DNA of 49,938 nucleotides. Source: Defluviicoccus sp. (GTDB taxonomy: Bacteria > Pseudomonadota > Alphaproteobacteria > MPNO01). Below are positions 1 through 7,521 of the stretch, one piece after another; position 1 is the first letter of the stretch, and each line of letters starts with the position of its first letter. Under the pieces are notes generated by a model. It saw only the letters and a list, made by a program, of their open reading frames with translations, had not been told where the DNA came from and made no database searches. A program made the position numbers and the translations under genes. The stretch lies in contig JAJEHI010000173.1 in NCBI GenBank assembly GCA_022823775.1, positions 1-49,938 on the forward strand, read 5' to 3'.

Positions 1-58
1 CGTAAACCTCCCCGAACTTCATCAATCTCAGCCCCTGTGCCTGCTCCGTCCGACGCAT
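1..58 (-). CDS. Transposase N-terminus, ISNCY-like, partial
   Basis: Only the first 19 codons are present, starting at the ATG at 58 (minus strand). A GGAGG lies 7 nt upstream and decides this start. The visible residues MRRTEQAQGLRLMKFGEVY resemble the beginning of ISNCY-type transposases, where a stretch like LRLMKFEEVY precedes a helix-turn-helix and a DDE integrase core. The identification comes from recall of the family and not from a search. The catalytic part is outside the window. Confidence 0.55.
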   Translation of the reverse strand, partial: MRRTEQAQGLRLMKFGEVY

Positions 59-124
59 CCAAACCCTCCATGGCCTGGATGCCTTCTAAAACCGGACAGA
101 TCATCTGGTACATCGACCGGACAT
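1..124 (-). mobile_element. End of an ISNCY-like insertion sequence, cut by the window edge
   Basis: Seen: the octamer TGTCCGGT (minus strand) occurs twice, at about 124-117 and 99-92, and a transposase reading frame begins 34 nt further in and runs off the left edge. This arrangement fits the 5' end of an insertion sequence. The outer boundary near 124 is a guess, because the other end and any target duplication lie outside the window. Confidence 0.5.
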
Positions 125-270
125 ACCTCGTGTTACCGACAGGTATCCGCCGGATTCTTGTCCGCCGGCGGGGGAGGTGATACGGTCGCCGGCGCGGGAC
201 ATTGCGGTCGCCGGCCCGGAAACGCGCCCAACTGCTCTCGCTTGAGGTTGCAAGTTCGGGGACGCAAACG

Positions 271-684
271 ATGGTCGAGGCCAAACCCTTCTTCACCAAC
301 ATTCACAAGGCCCCGACCCGGAACATGAAGCTGGGGCGGGGCACCGGCATCAAGCTGATCAACCCGGAAATGGGCTGTCAGAAAGTCGATGTCCACATCA
401 ATATAATCAACGACGACAGCGGTCCCGGCGAGTTCCATTTCCACGAGAACGCCGACAACGTCTATATCGTGCTCGAAGGGGTGCTGGAGGTCGTCGTCGA
501 GGGCGAGCGCCATCTTCTCCGCAACGACGATGTCGGTTACATCCCCGCGGGCGTCGTGCACACCGCCGGCAGCGTCGGGGGCCACGGTCCGACACGGGTC
601 ATCGAGATCTACGCGCCCGGAGGCTACGACTTTCACGAGGTCGAAAGCTTCGACAACCCGGTCGAGATCACGTCATCGTCCTGA
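271..684 (+). CDS. Cupin-domain protein, small single-domain
   Basis: A 137-residue protein with one cupin barrel. Metal-binding motif 1 is seen at about residues 56-69 (HFHENADNVYIVLEG, His56 and His58) and motif 2 at about 92-97 (PAGVVH, His97). Such proteins bind a divalent metal and act as dioxygenases, isomerases or sensors of small acids; the substrate cannot be read from the sequence. The ATG at 271 was chosen because the barrel begins soon after it; the frame is open back to a TTG at 202, but no strong ribosome site favours that start. It is the first gene of a (+) run continuing into a hydrolase and an ABC importer, with a 20-nt gap to the next gene. Confidence 0.8.
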   Translation: MVEAKPFFTNIHKAPTRNMKLGRGTGIKLINPEMGCQKVDVHINIINDDSGPGEFHFHENADNVYIVLEGVLEVVVEGERHLLRNDDVGYIPAGVVHTAGSVGGHGPTRVIEIYAPGGYDFHEVESFDNPVEITSSS

Positions 685-704
685 ACGACTCCTGGAGGAT
701 GCGG

Positions 705-1559
705 ATGACGGAAATCTCGACCGTCTTCGTGGAGGGGACGCCGCGACTGGCCCTCGACAGGGCCGGGTCGGGCCCGCCGGTGTTCTTCATGCACGGTATC
801 GGCGGCAACCGGACGAACTGGACTTCTCAGATCGAGTCCTTGGGCGGTTCCTTCCACGCCATTGCCTGGGACGCGCGCGGTTACGGGGATTCCGACGACT
901 ACGACGGACCGCTCGATTTCGGGGATTTCGCGCGCGATGCGCTCAGGGTGCTCGACCGCTTCGAGGTCGAGACGGCACATTTCGTCGGGCTTTCGATGGG
1001 CGGTCGGATCGCCCAGGACTTTTGCGCCCGTTACCCCGAGCGGGTCGCCACGCTGGTGCTGTGCGATACGATGTCGGATTTCCGCGAATCCATGACGCCC
1101 GAGAAACGCGCTGAATTCATCCGGCTGCGCCAGGCGCCGCTTAAGGCGGGCAAGGAGCCGCGCGACATCGCCGACGCGCTGGTCGACAGCCTGATCGGAG
1201 CGGGCGCCGACGAGTCCGCGCGCCGACGGCTGTGGGACAGTATCGCCGCTCTCCACAAGGATTCCTATCTCAAGACCATTGAGGCCTCGCTCTCCTTCGA
1301 CCGGTCCGCCGAAATCGACCGCATCTCGGTTCCGACGCTGCTGCTCTACGGCGAGCATGACAGGCTGACCCCGCCGAGCATCGGAGAGGCTTTGCACCAA
1401 CGCATCGCCGGCTCAGAGTTCGCGGTTATCGAGAGCGCCGGACATCTTTCCAACATCGAACGGCCTAAAGCCTTCAACGCGGCGTTGCTCGCCTTTCTTT
1501 CGAAACACCGAGACCGCGCCGCCGCGAGCCGCGCGGAACCCGCAGGGAAAACCGAATAA
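705..1559 (+). CDS. Alpha/beta-fold hydrolase
   Basis: A protein of 284 residues with the complete alpha/beta-hydrolase signature: oxyanion loop FMHGIGG near residue 30, nucleophile elbow GLSMGG with Ser97, acidic residue in LLYGEHDRLTP near 220, and catalytic His in SAGHLSN near 250. It probably hydrolyses an ester, lactone or amide in the cytoplasm. Two in-frame ATGs exist at 699 and 705. The GGAGG ends directly at 699, so 705, with 6-nt spacing, is the better start. The stop overlaps the next start by one base (TAATG), so it is co-translated with the amidohydrolase. Which substrate it shares with the ABC importer downstream is unknown. Confidence 0.85.
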   Translation: MTEISTVFVEGTPRLALDRAGSGPPVFFMHGIGGNRTNWTSQIESLGGSFHAIAWDARGYGDSDDYDGPLDFGDFARDALRVLDRFEVETAHFVGLSMGGRIAQDFCARYPERVATLVLCDTMSDFRESMTPEKRAEFIRLRQAPLKAGKEPRDIADALVDSLIGAGADESARRRLWDSIAALHKDSYLKTIEASLSFDRSAEIDRISVPTLLLYGEHDRLTPPSIGEALHQRIAGSEFAVIESAGHLSNIERPKAFNAALLAFLSKHRDRAAASRAEPAGKTE

Positions 1560-3715
1560 TGAACCCCGATCTCCTCGTCCCCGATGCGACCGAAGCGTGT
1601 GCCGCTCTAGGGCCGGCGGACAGGACCGACTGCCTCGCGGTCGGTGCCCTAGTCAGCCCGGACGAGACGGCGACGCCGCTTGCCCAACGTCTCGACGGCG
1701 CCCCCGTCCGAGTTCGGGGCTATCTCGCGCCGTCGCTCAGCGCCCGGCCGGGACGGTTCCTGCTCACCGAGGCGTCGCTCGCGCCCTGCAATCTCTGCGG
1801 CAACATCCACGGCGTCGCCGTCGGCCTCGGAGTTGAATCGTCAGAAGCCTTGGCGCCCGAAATCGGGATGCACGAGGCGGTGGAGGTCGCGGGCGTGCTT
1901 TCCCTCGGCGCGCCCGAGCCCGCCGGCCCGATCCGCGACTTCGCGCTCCGCGACTGCACCGTGGTCCGCCTCCCGCGACCCAGCCCTGCGGCGGGGACGG
2001 AAGCGAGGGCCTGGCTCCGCCGCTTCCTCGACGAGCGCCCGGACGCCGTCGCGCGGACCCGCCCGCTGCGCCCGGCGCGACCGGTAAACGGCGCCGGTCC
2101 CGCCGACATCGTGCTCACCAACGGCAACATCCGCACGCTCGACCGGGTCTCCACGACAGCCGAGGCGGTTGCCATACGCGACGGGCGCATCATCGCGGTC
2201 GGCGACGCGGATGATGTCGCGACCCATGCGGGGCCGGATACCGAGATTCTCGACGTCGGCGGTAGGGCTGTGGTGCCGGGGCTGATCGATTCCCATATCC
2301 ACCAGTTCTATCTCGGTCTCAACCTGCCGACGGTGCAGCTGCTCGACGCCAGATCGGTCGCCGACGTGCAGGCGCGGATCGCAGAGCGGGCGGCCGCGAC
2401 GCCCGACGGCGAATGGATCGTCGGCACCTCCGGCTGGCACGAGAGCCTGCTCGCCGAAGGACGCATGCCCACCCGCTGGGAGCTCGACGAGGCGGCGCCT
2501 GACAACCCGGTAATCGTGCCGCGCGGCGGCCACGTCGTGACCGTCAACACCAGGGCGTTGGAACGCGCCGGGATCGCCGACGATACGCCGGACCCCGTCG
2601 GCGGTGTGATCGTGCGCGATCCCGCGACCGGCGCGGCCACCGGCGTGCTGCTCGAGACCGCCGCCTATTTCGCGCGCCGCGTCGCACCCCTGATCCCGCC
2701 CGAGGGCGAGATGGCGGACCTGCTCAAGGCGGCGATGAAAGAGCTCAACTCATACGGCATCGTCAGCGTGACCGATCCCGTCATCGACGAAACCAGCATC
2801 GCGGTCTATCGCCGGCTGCGCGACGAGGACGCAATCACGGTGCGTACCGAACTGCTCTACAAGGCCGCCGACAAAGCGGACACAGAGCGCGGCATCGCCG
2901 CCATGAAAGCGGAGACGAGCGACGACATGCTCTGTTTCGCCGGCATCAAGTTTATGCTCGACGGCGGCATCGAAGGGGCGAGGTTGAACGACCCGTACCG
3001 GGTCGTGCCGGGCGAACAGCCTCACCCCGATTATCGCGGTCTGCTGATGACGCCCCCCGGCGGCGAGGAAGAATTCGTCGAATGCCTCAAGCTGGTGGCC
3101 GAAGCGGGGATGCAGGCGCAGACCCATGGCGTGGGCGACGAGGCGATCGATGTGATCATCCGCTGCTATGCGGCGGTGGGCGAGGACGTCCCCATCGCCG
3201 ATCTGCGCTGGACCCTGATGCACGTGTTCCTGCCGACCGACGAGGCGATCGAGACCATGCGGCGGATCGGCGTTCTGGCGACGGTTCAGGACCACCCGGT
3301 GCTCCTCGGCCACAACCAGCGCCGCTGGTGGGGCGATGCGAGGGCCCACGCCGCTATTCCGATCCGTAAACTGATCGATTCCGGGCTTCTGGTCGGTGGC
3401 GGCACCGACGGCCCCGTGGTGCCGGTCGATCCGTTCCTGTCGATGTGGTGGATGATTACCCGCGGAACGCTGCTGGGATACAAGCTTGGGGAGGACCAGG
3501 CGATCGGCGCTCAGGAGGCGCTTGAGCTCTACACCATCAACAATGCGCGAATCATGGGTGTCGAGGACGAGCGCGGGTCGATCGAGCCGGGCAAGCTGGC
3601 CGACCTCGCGGTCCTGTCGCAGGACATCCTTGAAGTCGACGCCGACGAGATCAGGAATACCCGCGCGCTGCTCACCATGGTCGGCGGCAAGGTGGTCCAT
3701 CGCGACGGAATGTGA
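1559..3715 (+). CDS. Amidohydrolase (YtcJ-like) with an extra N-terminal domain
   Basis: A 718-residue protein. From about residue 180 it is a typical amidohydrolase of the YtcJ/AepA branch: ADIVLTNGNIRTLD, metal motif DSHIHQF, His in QAQTHGVGDEA, His in LMHVFLP, Asp in GGGTDGPVVP, and a C-terminal beta-sandwich ending GGKVVHRDG. This class cleaves amide or cyclic amide bonds. The first 180 residues are unusual: a separate module with RVRGYLAP, FLLTEASLAPCNLCGNIHG and a paired Cys-X2-Cys, which looks like a small beta-barrel of the DUF3299 or OB kind (inference). No signal peptide is obvious. It overlaps the preceding hydrolase by one base, and a 24-nt gap separates it from the ABC ATPase. 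Confidence 0.85.
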   Translation: MNPDLLVPDATEACAALGPADRTDCLAVGALVSPDETATPLAQRLDGAPVRVRGYLAPSLSARPGRFLLTEASLAPCNLCGNIHGVAVGLGVESSEALAPEIGMHEAVEVAGVLSLGAPEPAGPIRDFALRDCTVVRLPRPSPAAGTEARAWLRRFLDERPDAVARTRPLRPARPVNGAGPADIVLTNGNIRTLDRVSTTAEAVAIRDGRIIAVGDADDVATHAGPDTEILDVGGRAVVPGLIDSHIHQFYLGLNLPTVQLLDARSVADVQARIAERAAATPDGEWIVGTSGWHESLLAEGRMPTRWELDEAAPDNPVIVPRGGHVVTVNTRALERAGIADDTPDPVGGVIVRDPATGAATGVLLETAAYFARRVAPLIPPEGEMADLLKAAMKELNSYGIVSVTDPVIDETSIAVYRRLRDEDAITVRTELLYKAADKADTERGIAAMKAETSDDMLCFAGIKFMLDGGIEGARLNDPYRVVPGEQPHPDYRGLLMTPPGGEEEFVECLKLVAEAGMQAQTHGVGDEAIDVIIRCYAAVGEDVPIADLRWTLMHVFLPTDEAIETMRRIGVLATVQDHPVLLGHNQRRWWGDARAHAAIPIRKLIDSGLLVGGGTDGPVVPVDPFLSMWWMITRGTLLGYKLGEDQAIGAQEALELYTINNARIMGVEDERGSIEPGKLADLAVLSQDILEVDADEIRNTRALLTMVGGKVVHRDGM

Positions 3716-3739
3716 GGCTTCTGCGCCACGGCTGCGCTT

Positions 3740-4591
3740 GTGCCGGGGGAGACTGGGTGGAACACTCAGTGCAATGAAATCGGATGCGCGCGGTTGACTG
3801 AAGGCGTCATCACCTTTCACGAGGTCGAGGTCAGGTTCGCGACCGAGACGATCTATGACGACCTCAGCTTCGGTGTCCGGGAAGGCGAGTTCTTTTGCAT
3901 TCTCGGTCCGTCGGGCTGCGGCAAGTCGACCTCGCTCAGGGTCATGGGCGACCTGCTTGGTGCGTCGGGCGGCGAGGTGAGGGTCGACGGGCGGGCGCCG
4001 CAGGAGGCCTGGCAGGAGATCGCCTATATCTTCCAGTCGCCGCGCCTAGTGCCCTGGCGGAACGCGCTGGGCAATGTGGTGCTGGGCATGGAACTCCGTT
4101 TCGAGCGCATGCCAAAGGCGGCGATGGAAGAGCGGGCGTGCGAATTACTGGACCTCGTGGGCCTCGCCTCGGACATGCACAAATACCCGTCGATGCTGTC
4201 GGGCGGAGAGCGTCAGCGTGTGGCAATCGCGCGCGCGCTCTCGGTCGATCCCAAGATCGTCCTGATGGACGAGCCATTCTCGGCGCTCGATCTCAACACC
4301 AGGAGGCGGTTGCGAGAAGAGATCATCTCGATCTGGCGAAAGACCAAAAAGACCATCGTCTTCGTGACCCACGATATCGACGAAGCGCTGGTGCTCGCCG
4401 ACAGGGTGTTGTTGCTGTCCAACAAGCCGACCCGCATCCTGGAAACGATCGAGATCGGCGAGGACAGGCCGCGGACGATCGACGGTTCGGCCGATTTGAA
4501 GGCGCACAAGGCACATCTGCACGCGCTGTTCCGCACCCTCGAGGCGGGTGCGGCGGAAGACACGGAATACCAAAGGGAGGAGAGACCATGA
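3740..4591 (+). CDS. ABC transporter ATP-binding protein, NitT/TauT type (system 1)
   Basis: ATPase of a nitrate/sulfonate/taurine-type importer. Walker A GPSGCGKST, Q-loop IFQSPRLVPWRN, signature LSGGERQRVAIARAL, Walker B IVLMDEPFSALD and H-loop VTHDIDEAL are all intact. The GTG at 3740 gives 283 residues. A TTG at 3794 would remove 18 unconserved residues and place the start just before the first conserved strand (ITFHEVEVRF); neither start has a strong ribosome site, so the start is uncertain. The stop overlaps the ATG of the binding-protein gene (ATGA). The family imports small organic sulfur, nitrogen or aromatic compounds; the cargo here is unknown. Confidence 0.9.
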   Translation: MPGETGWNTQCNEIGCARLTEGVITFHEVEVRFATETIYDDLSFGVREGEFFCILGPSGCGKSTSLRVMGDLLGASGGEVRVDGRAPQEAWQEIAYIFQSPRLVPWRNALGNVVLGMELRFERMPKAAMEERACELLDLVGLASDMHKYPSMLSGGERQRVAIARALSVDPKIVLMDEPFSALDLNTRRRLREEIISIWRKTKKTIVFVTHDIDEALVLADRVLLLSNKPTRILETIEIGEDRPRTIDGSADLKAHKAHLHALFRTLEAGAAEDTEYQREERP

Positions 4592-5568
4592 AACGGATGC
4601 TACTCGGAACCCTGGCCGCCGTCGCGCTTGTCGCGGCGCCCGGGGCCGGCGCGAAGGAAAGGATCACCTACGCTTATCTCATCGAGCCGGCGATGGAAGG
4701 CGTGCTCTACGCGATCAAGAGCGGGGTCGTGAAATCGGACTTGATCGAGATCGAGATGTCCTCGCTCGGGATCCCGGCGTTGATCCAGTCGACGCCGACG
4801 CGCCGCTATGACGTGATTATGAACGCCGTGATGTCGATCCCCCGGGCCCAGGCCCGTGGGCTGCAACTCGTGGTCCTGTCGACCGCGCTTCGCTCGCCGT
4901 CCGGGCGTGAAGGTGGCGCCATCTGGGTGAAGGCCGACAGCCCGTACAAGACCGTCGCCGACCTCAAGGGCAAGAGGATGGGTAACGTCGCACTGCAGTC
5001 CACCGGAACGACATGGCAGCGCATCGCCCTCTGGAAGAAACACGGCATCAACGTCTCCTACAAGGGCGGCGACTTCAAATGGGTTCAGATGCCGGCCCCG
5101 GCGCTGCTCGGTGCCCTGGAGGCCGGCCGGGTCGATGCCGCCGGGCTGATCCACTCCCAGGCATACAAGGCCGACAAGTCCGGCAAGTACCGCGTGGTCG
5201 CCTATACCAGCCGCGACATCCACGAGCTCTTCGGGGTTGACGTGGTCCCGGCGGTCAATGTGAGCTACCCCAACAAGCTCAAAGCCCGCCCCGCCGCGTT
5301 CAAGGAGTTCAACCGGATGCTCAAGGCTTCCGTGGACTACGCGCTTGCCAATCGGCGCAAGGTTGGGGAGGCGATCAGCAAGGAGCACAACATCTCGCCG
5401 GACTTCTTCGAGGCGTGGCTGACCCGCTTCTCGTTCTTCCCGGCGACGGTGAGCAAGGCCGACGCCAAGGCGTTCGAGACCGTCTGGCAGGGCGCCAAGG
5501 AACTCGGGATCCTGAAGAGCTACCCCAAGGCCGAAACGGTCATCTGGGAACACGCGATCAGGGACTAG
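4588..5568 (+). CDS. ABC transporter substrate-binding protein, NitT/TauT type (system 1)
   Basis: A protein of 326 residues with a classic secretion signal (MKRM, then a hydrophobic stretch, cleavage probably near AGA-KE at about 23), followed by a periplasmic binding fold of the SsuA/TauA/NMT1 kind. Recognisable parts are TYAYLIEPAMEGVLYAIKSG, the VADLKGKRMG segment and ALEAGRVDAAGLIHSQAYKA. It delivers the ligand to the two permeases encoded next. The start is fixed by the ATGA overlap with the ATPase and by GGGAGGAGAG just upstream. The ligand cannot be deduced; the neighbouring amidohydrolase and hydrolase suggest an amide, ester or lactone. Confidence 0.88.
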   Translation: MKRMLLGTLAAVALVAAPGAGAKERITYAYLIEPAMEGVLYAIKSGVVKSDLIEIEMSSLGIPALIQSTPTRRYDVIMNAVMSIPRAQARGLQLVVLSTALRSPSGREGGAIWVKADSPYKTVADLKGKRMGNVALQSTGTTWQRIALWKKHGINVSYKGGDFKWVQMPAPALLGALEAGRVDAAGLIHSQAYKADKSGKYRVVAYTSRDIHELFGVDVVPAVNVSYPNKLKARPAAFKEFNRMLKASVDYALANRRKVGEAISKEHNISPDFFEAWLTRFSFFPATVSKADAKAFETVWQGAKELGILKSYPKAETVIWEHAIRD

Positions 5569-5590
5569 TCGCGGCCGAGTTTCCCTGACG

Positions 5591-6373
5591 GTGGAAAGCC
5601 CGAACACGGAAGCCGCGCGTCGCGACATGCGGCGCGCGGCGCATCTGTTCACCCTCGGGTTCCTGGTTCTGTGGGCGATCTACGCGCAGATCGTCGAACC
5701 CTTCATTATGCCCGGCCCGGTCTCGGTAGCGGTCCGGCTCTACGAGTTCTTCACCGACTACCACCTGGTGAAGCACATGTTCTGGTCGTTCGCCCATATC
5801 GGCGGCGCGATCCTGGCCTCCTTCCTGATCGGCAGCGCCTGCGCCTTCCTGGTCTTCTATCTGCCGTCCTTCCGCATCATGGTGCACGGGCGGCTGAGCC
5901 CGTTCCTCAACTCGTTCTCCGGCATCGGCTGGACCCTGCTCGCGATCATCTGGTTCGGGGTCAACGACTTCACCGTGATGTTCGCCATCAGCATGGTCCT
6001 GATCCCGTTCTCGATCATCAACATGCGCGAGGGGCTGGAGGCCATCGACCGCGAGATGCTGGAGATGGGGGCGAGCTTCGGGCGCGGGCGCTGGCGGGCG
6101 TTCCGCCTCCTGATCCTGCCGGCGCTGTTCCCGTTCGTCTTCGCCACGCTCAGGATCAGCTTTGGCGTCGCCTGGAAAGTGGCGCTCACCGCCGAGCTGT
6201 TCGGCGGCGACACGGGTCTCGGCTACCTGCTCAACCTGGCGCGGCAGGATTTCGACATGCCGATGATCCTGGTGGTGATCATCGTCATAATCATGTTCGT
6301 CTACAGCACCGACCGGTGGGTGTTCGCGCCCATTCAGACGCGGCTTGCGAGGCACCATGCGGCTATTAGCTGA
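5591..6373 (+). CDS. ABC transporter permease, NitT/TauT type (system 1, first of two)
   Basis: A 260-residue inner-membrane protein with about six hydrophobic helices and the ATPase-docking EAA-type loop at EMGASFGRGRWRAFRLLILP. The MPGPVSVAVRLYEFF segment after the first helix is typical of the SsuC/TauC family. The start is GTG at 5591. Its last 17 bases overlap the start region of a second, different permease, so the two are translationally coupled and probably form a heterodimer. Confidence 0.88.
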   Translation: MESPNTEAARRDMRRAAHLFTLGFLVLWAIYAQIVEPFIMPGPVSVAVRLYEFFTDYHLVKHMFWSFAHIGGAILASFLIGSACAFLVFYLPSFRIMVHGRLSPFLNSFSGIGWTLLAIIWFGVNDFTVMFAISMVLIPFSIINMREGLEAIDREMLEMGASFGRGRWRAFRLLILPALFPFVFATLRISFGVAWKVALTAELFGGDTGLGYLLNLARQDFDMPMILVVIIVIIMFVYSTDRWVFAPIQTRLARHHAAIS

Positions 6374-7151
6374 CCGCATTGCCGCCCGGGTGAAGCCGCG
6401 GCGCGGCTGGCGGTTACGCGAGAGCCTTCTGGCCGAGGGGCTCGTGGTGCTCGCCGTCGCCGGGTGGTGGCTGGCGGCGCGTGGAATGCCGGATTTCATC
6501 CTGCCCGGGCCGGTCGCGGTGGCGGAGCGAGTGGTCGACTTCTTCTTCCTCTCCGGCATCGTCGACGATTCGCTGGTCAGCACGCTGCGCGTCGCTTCGT
6601 CGGTCGTCGTCGCGGTCGCGCTGGGCGGCGCTCTCGCCTTCGTGCCCCGGCTGTGGCCGGCCGGCGAGGCGATCGTTCACGAGCGCATCAAGCCTTTCCT
6701 CAACTCCTTCCCGTCGGTCGGCTGGGCGATCCTCGCCTCGATCTGGTTCGGGCCGTCCAACCTGTCGGTGATCTTCGTGCAGGTCGCAATCCTGACCCCG
6801 TTCTGCCTGGTCAACATTTCCGAAGGCCTCAAGGAGCTCGACCGCGAATTGCTGGAGATGGCGCGCAGCTTTACCCGCAACCCCGTAAAGGTGTTCTGGC
6901 GTATCACGGTGCCACTACTGATGCCCTATGTCGTCGCGGCATTGCGCATCGCCTACGGGGTGGGGTGGAAGATCGCGCTGGTCTCCGAGCTGTTCGGCGC
7001 CGAGAGCGGAATCGGGTTCCTGATGCTGCGCGCGCTCACTGCGTCCGACGCCGTCACGCTGTTCGCCGCATGCTTCGCCATCGTCCTGATCTTCATCGCT
7101 GGCGAAAAGCTGGTGATCGAACCGCTGTCGCGCCGATTCGCGGTGAAGTGA
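6357..7151 (+). CDS. ABC transporter permease, NitT/TauT type (system 1, second of two)
   Basis: A 264-residue membrane protein, clearly paralogous to the permease just upstream: LPGPVAVAERVVDFF, KPFLNSFPSVGWAILASIWF and the EAA-type loop EMARSFTRNPVKVFWRITVP. The ATG at 6357 is preferred over an upstream TTG at 6345 because GAGG lies 4-5 nt before it. Most NitT/TauT systems use one permease as a homodimer. Two paralogues in one operon imply a heteromeric pore. The operon loses recognisable full-length genes right after this one. Confidence 0.88.
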   Translation: MRLLADRIAARVKPRRGWRLRESLLAEGLVVLAVAGWWLAARGMPDFILPGPVAVAERVVDFFFLSGIVDDSLVSTLRVASSVVVAVALGGALAFVPRLWPAGEAIVHERIKPFLNSFPSVGWAILASIWFGPSNLSVIFVQVAILTPFCLVNISEGLKELDRELLEMARSFTRNPVKVFWRITVPLLMPYVVAALRIAYGVGWKIALVSELFGAESGIGFLMLRALTASDAVTLFAACFAIVLIFIAGEKLVIEPLSRRFAVK

Positions 7152-7173
7152 GCGGAGCGGGGACCGCCGAGCG

Positions 7174-7332
7174 ATTCGATACGGGTTCTGGACGCCGCTG
7201 CCGCACGCGGTGCGCGGCGACGACGCCATGGCGGAAGCGGTCGCCGGCCTCCGGACAGCCGTCGTCGGCGACGCGGCAAAGAGCCTCGGCGCCGGGCTCG
7301 TCGGCATGCTCCGCCAAATCGCCGACCGTGTG
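7174..7332 (+). pseudogene. 5' fragment of an LLM-class (luciferase-like) flavin monooxygenase
   Basis: About 50 codons read IRYGFWTPLPHAVRGDDAMA followed by EAVAGLRTAVVGDA. This resembles the beginning of luciferase-like flavin-dependent oxidoreductases (xYGxWTPLPHxIRPE...), which often stand beside NitT/TauT importers. Where the start codon should be there is ATT (7174), and similarity stops at the repeat beginning at 7332. I read it as the truncated 5' end of what was the last gene of the system 1 operon. The identification rests on the N-terminal motif alone. Confidence 0.45.
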
Positions 7333-7476
7333 CGCTATTGCCGCCCCCGCAGGCGGGCTAGGAGCCGCCGGCCGGTTCGGTCCCCGCGACGACGCGACAA
7401 CCCACGCCAGCTCAGAGACTTGGAACAAATCAGATCGAGACTAGCAGAGAATGTCGGTCTCGATGCTTGCGAGCCC
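7332..7476 (+). repeat. Composite intergenic repeat, copy 1 (uninterrupted)
   Basis: Part A (7332-7375) matches 26061-26104 at 42 of 44 positions and contains nested palindromes around CCCGCAGGCGGG and GGCGGGCTAGGAGCCGCC. Part B (7390-7476) matches 26398-26418 joined to 27741-27806 without gaps. Part B ends in a hairpin (7434-7464) with 8-bp stem ATCGAGAC/GTCTCGAT. In this copy parts A and B are 14 nt apart. Both copies have the same orientation. The repeat's nature is unknown; it is not a coding sequence. Confidence 0.75.
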
Positions 7477-7485
7477 CCGCAACCA
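7474..7485 (+). other. 12-nt match to the 3' end of initiator tRNA (possible attachment-site scar)
   Basis: CCCCCGCAACCA is the acceptor 3' end of bacterial initiator tRNA including CCA. No T-arm, anticodon arm or 5' half precedes it; the sequence upstream is the composite repeat. A terminator-like hairpin follows 5 nt later, as expected behind a tRNA gene. It could be the residue of a tRNA gene displaced by integration, or coincidence. Confidence 0.3.
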
Positions 7486-7490
7486 AAGAA

Positions 7491-7521
7491 AACGACGCTA
7501 ATCCAATGGGTTAGCGGCGTT
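7491..7521. terminator. Hairpin resembling a bidirectional Rho-independent terminator
   Basis: Inverted repeat AACGACGCTAATCC / GGGTTAGCGGCGTT (12 of 14 pairs) around a 3-nt AAT loop. ATCATTTT follows on the plus strand and TTTTCTTT follows the stem on the minus strand. Confidence 0.5.

Noticed and set aside
183-225. Short direct repeat CGGTCGCCGGC upstream of the cupin gene.
   Set aside because: Two copies of a GC-rich word in GC-rich DNA; no dyad or promoter context supports a regulatory role.
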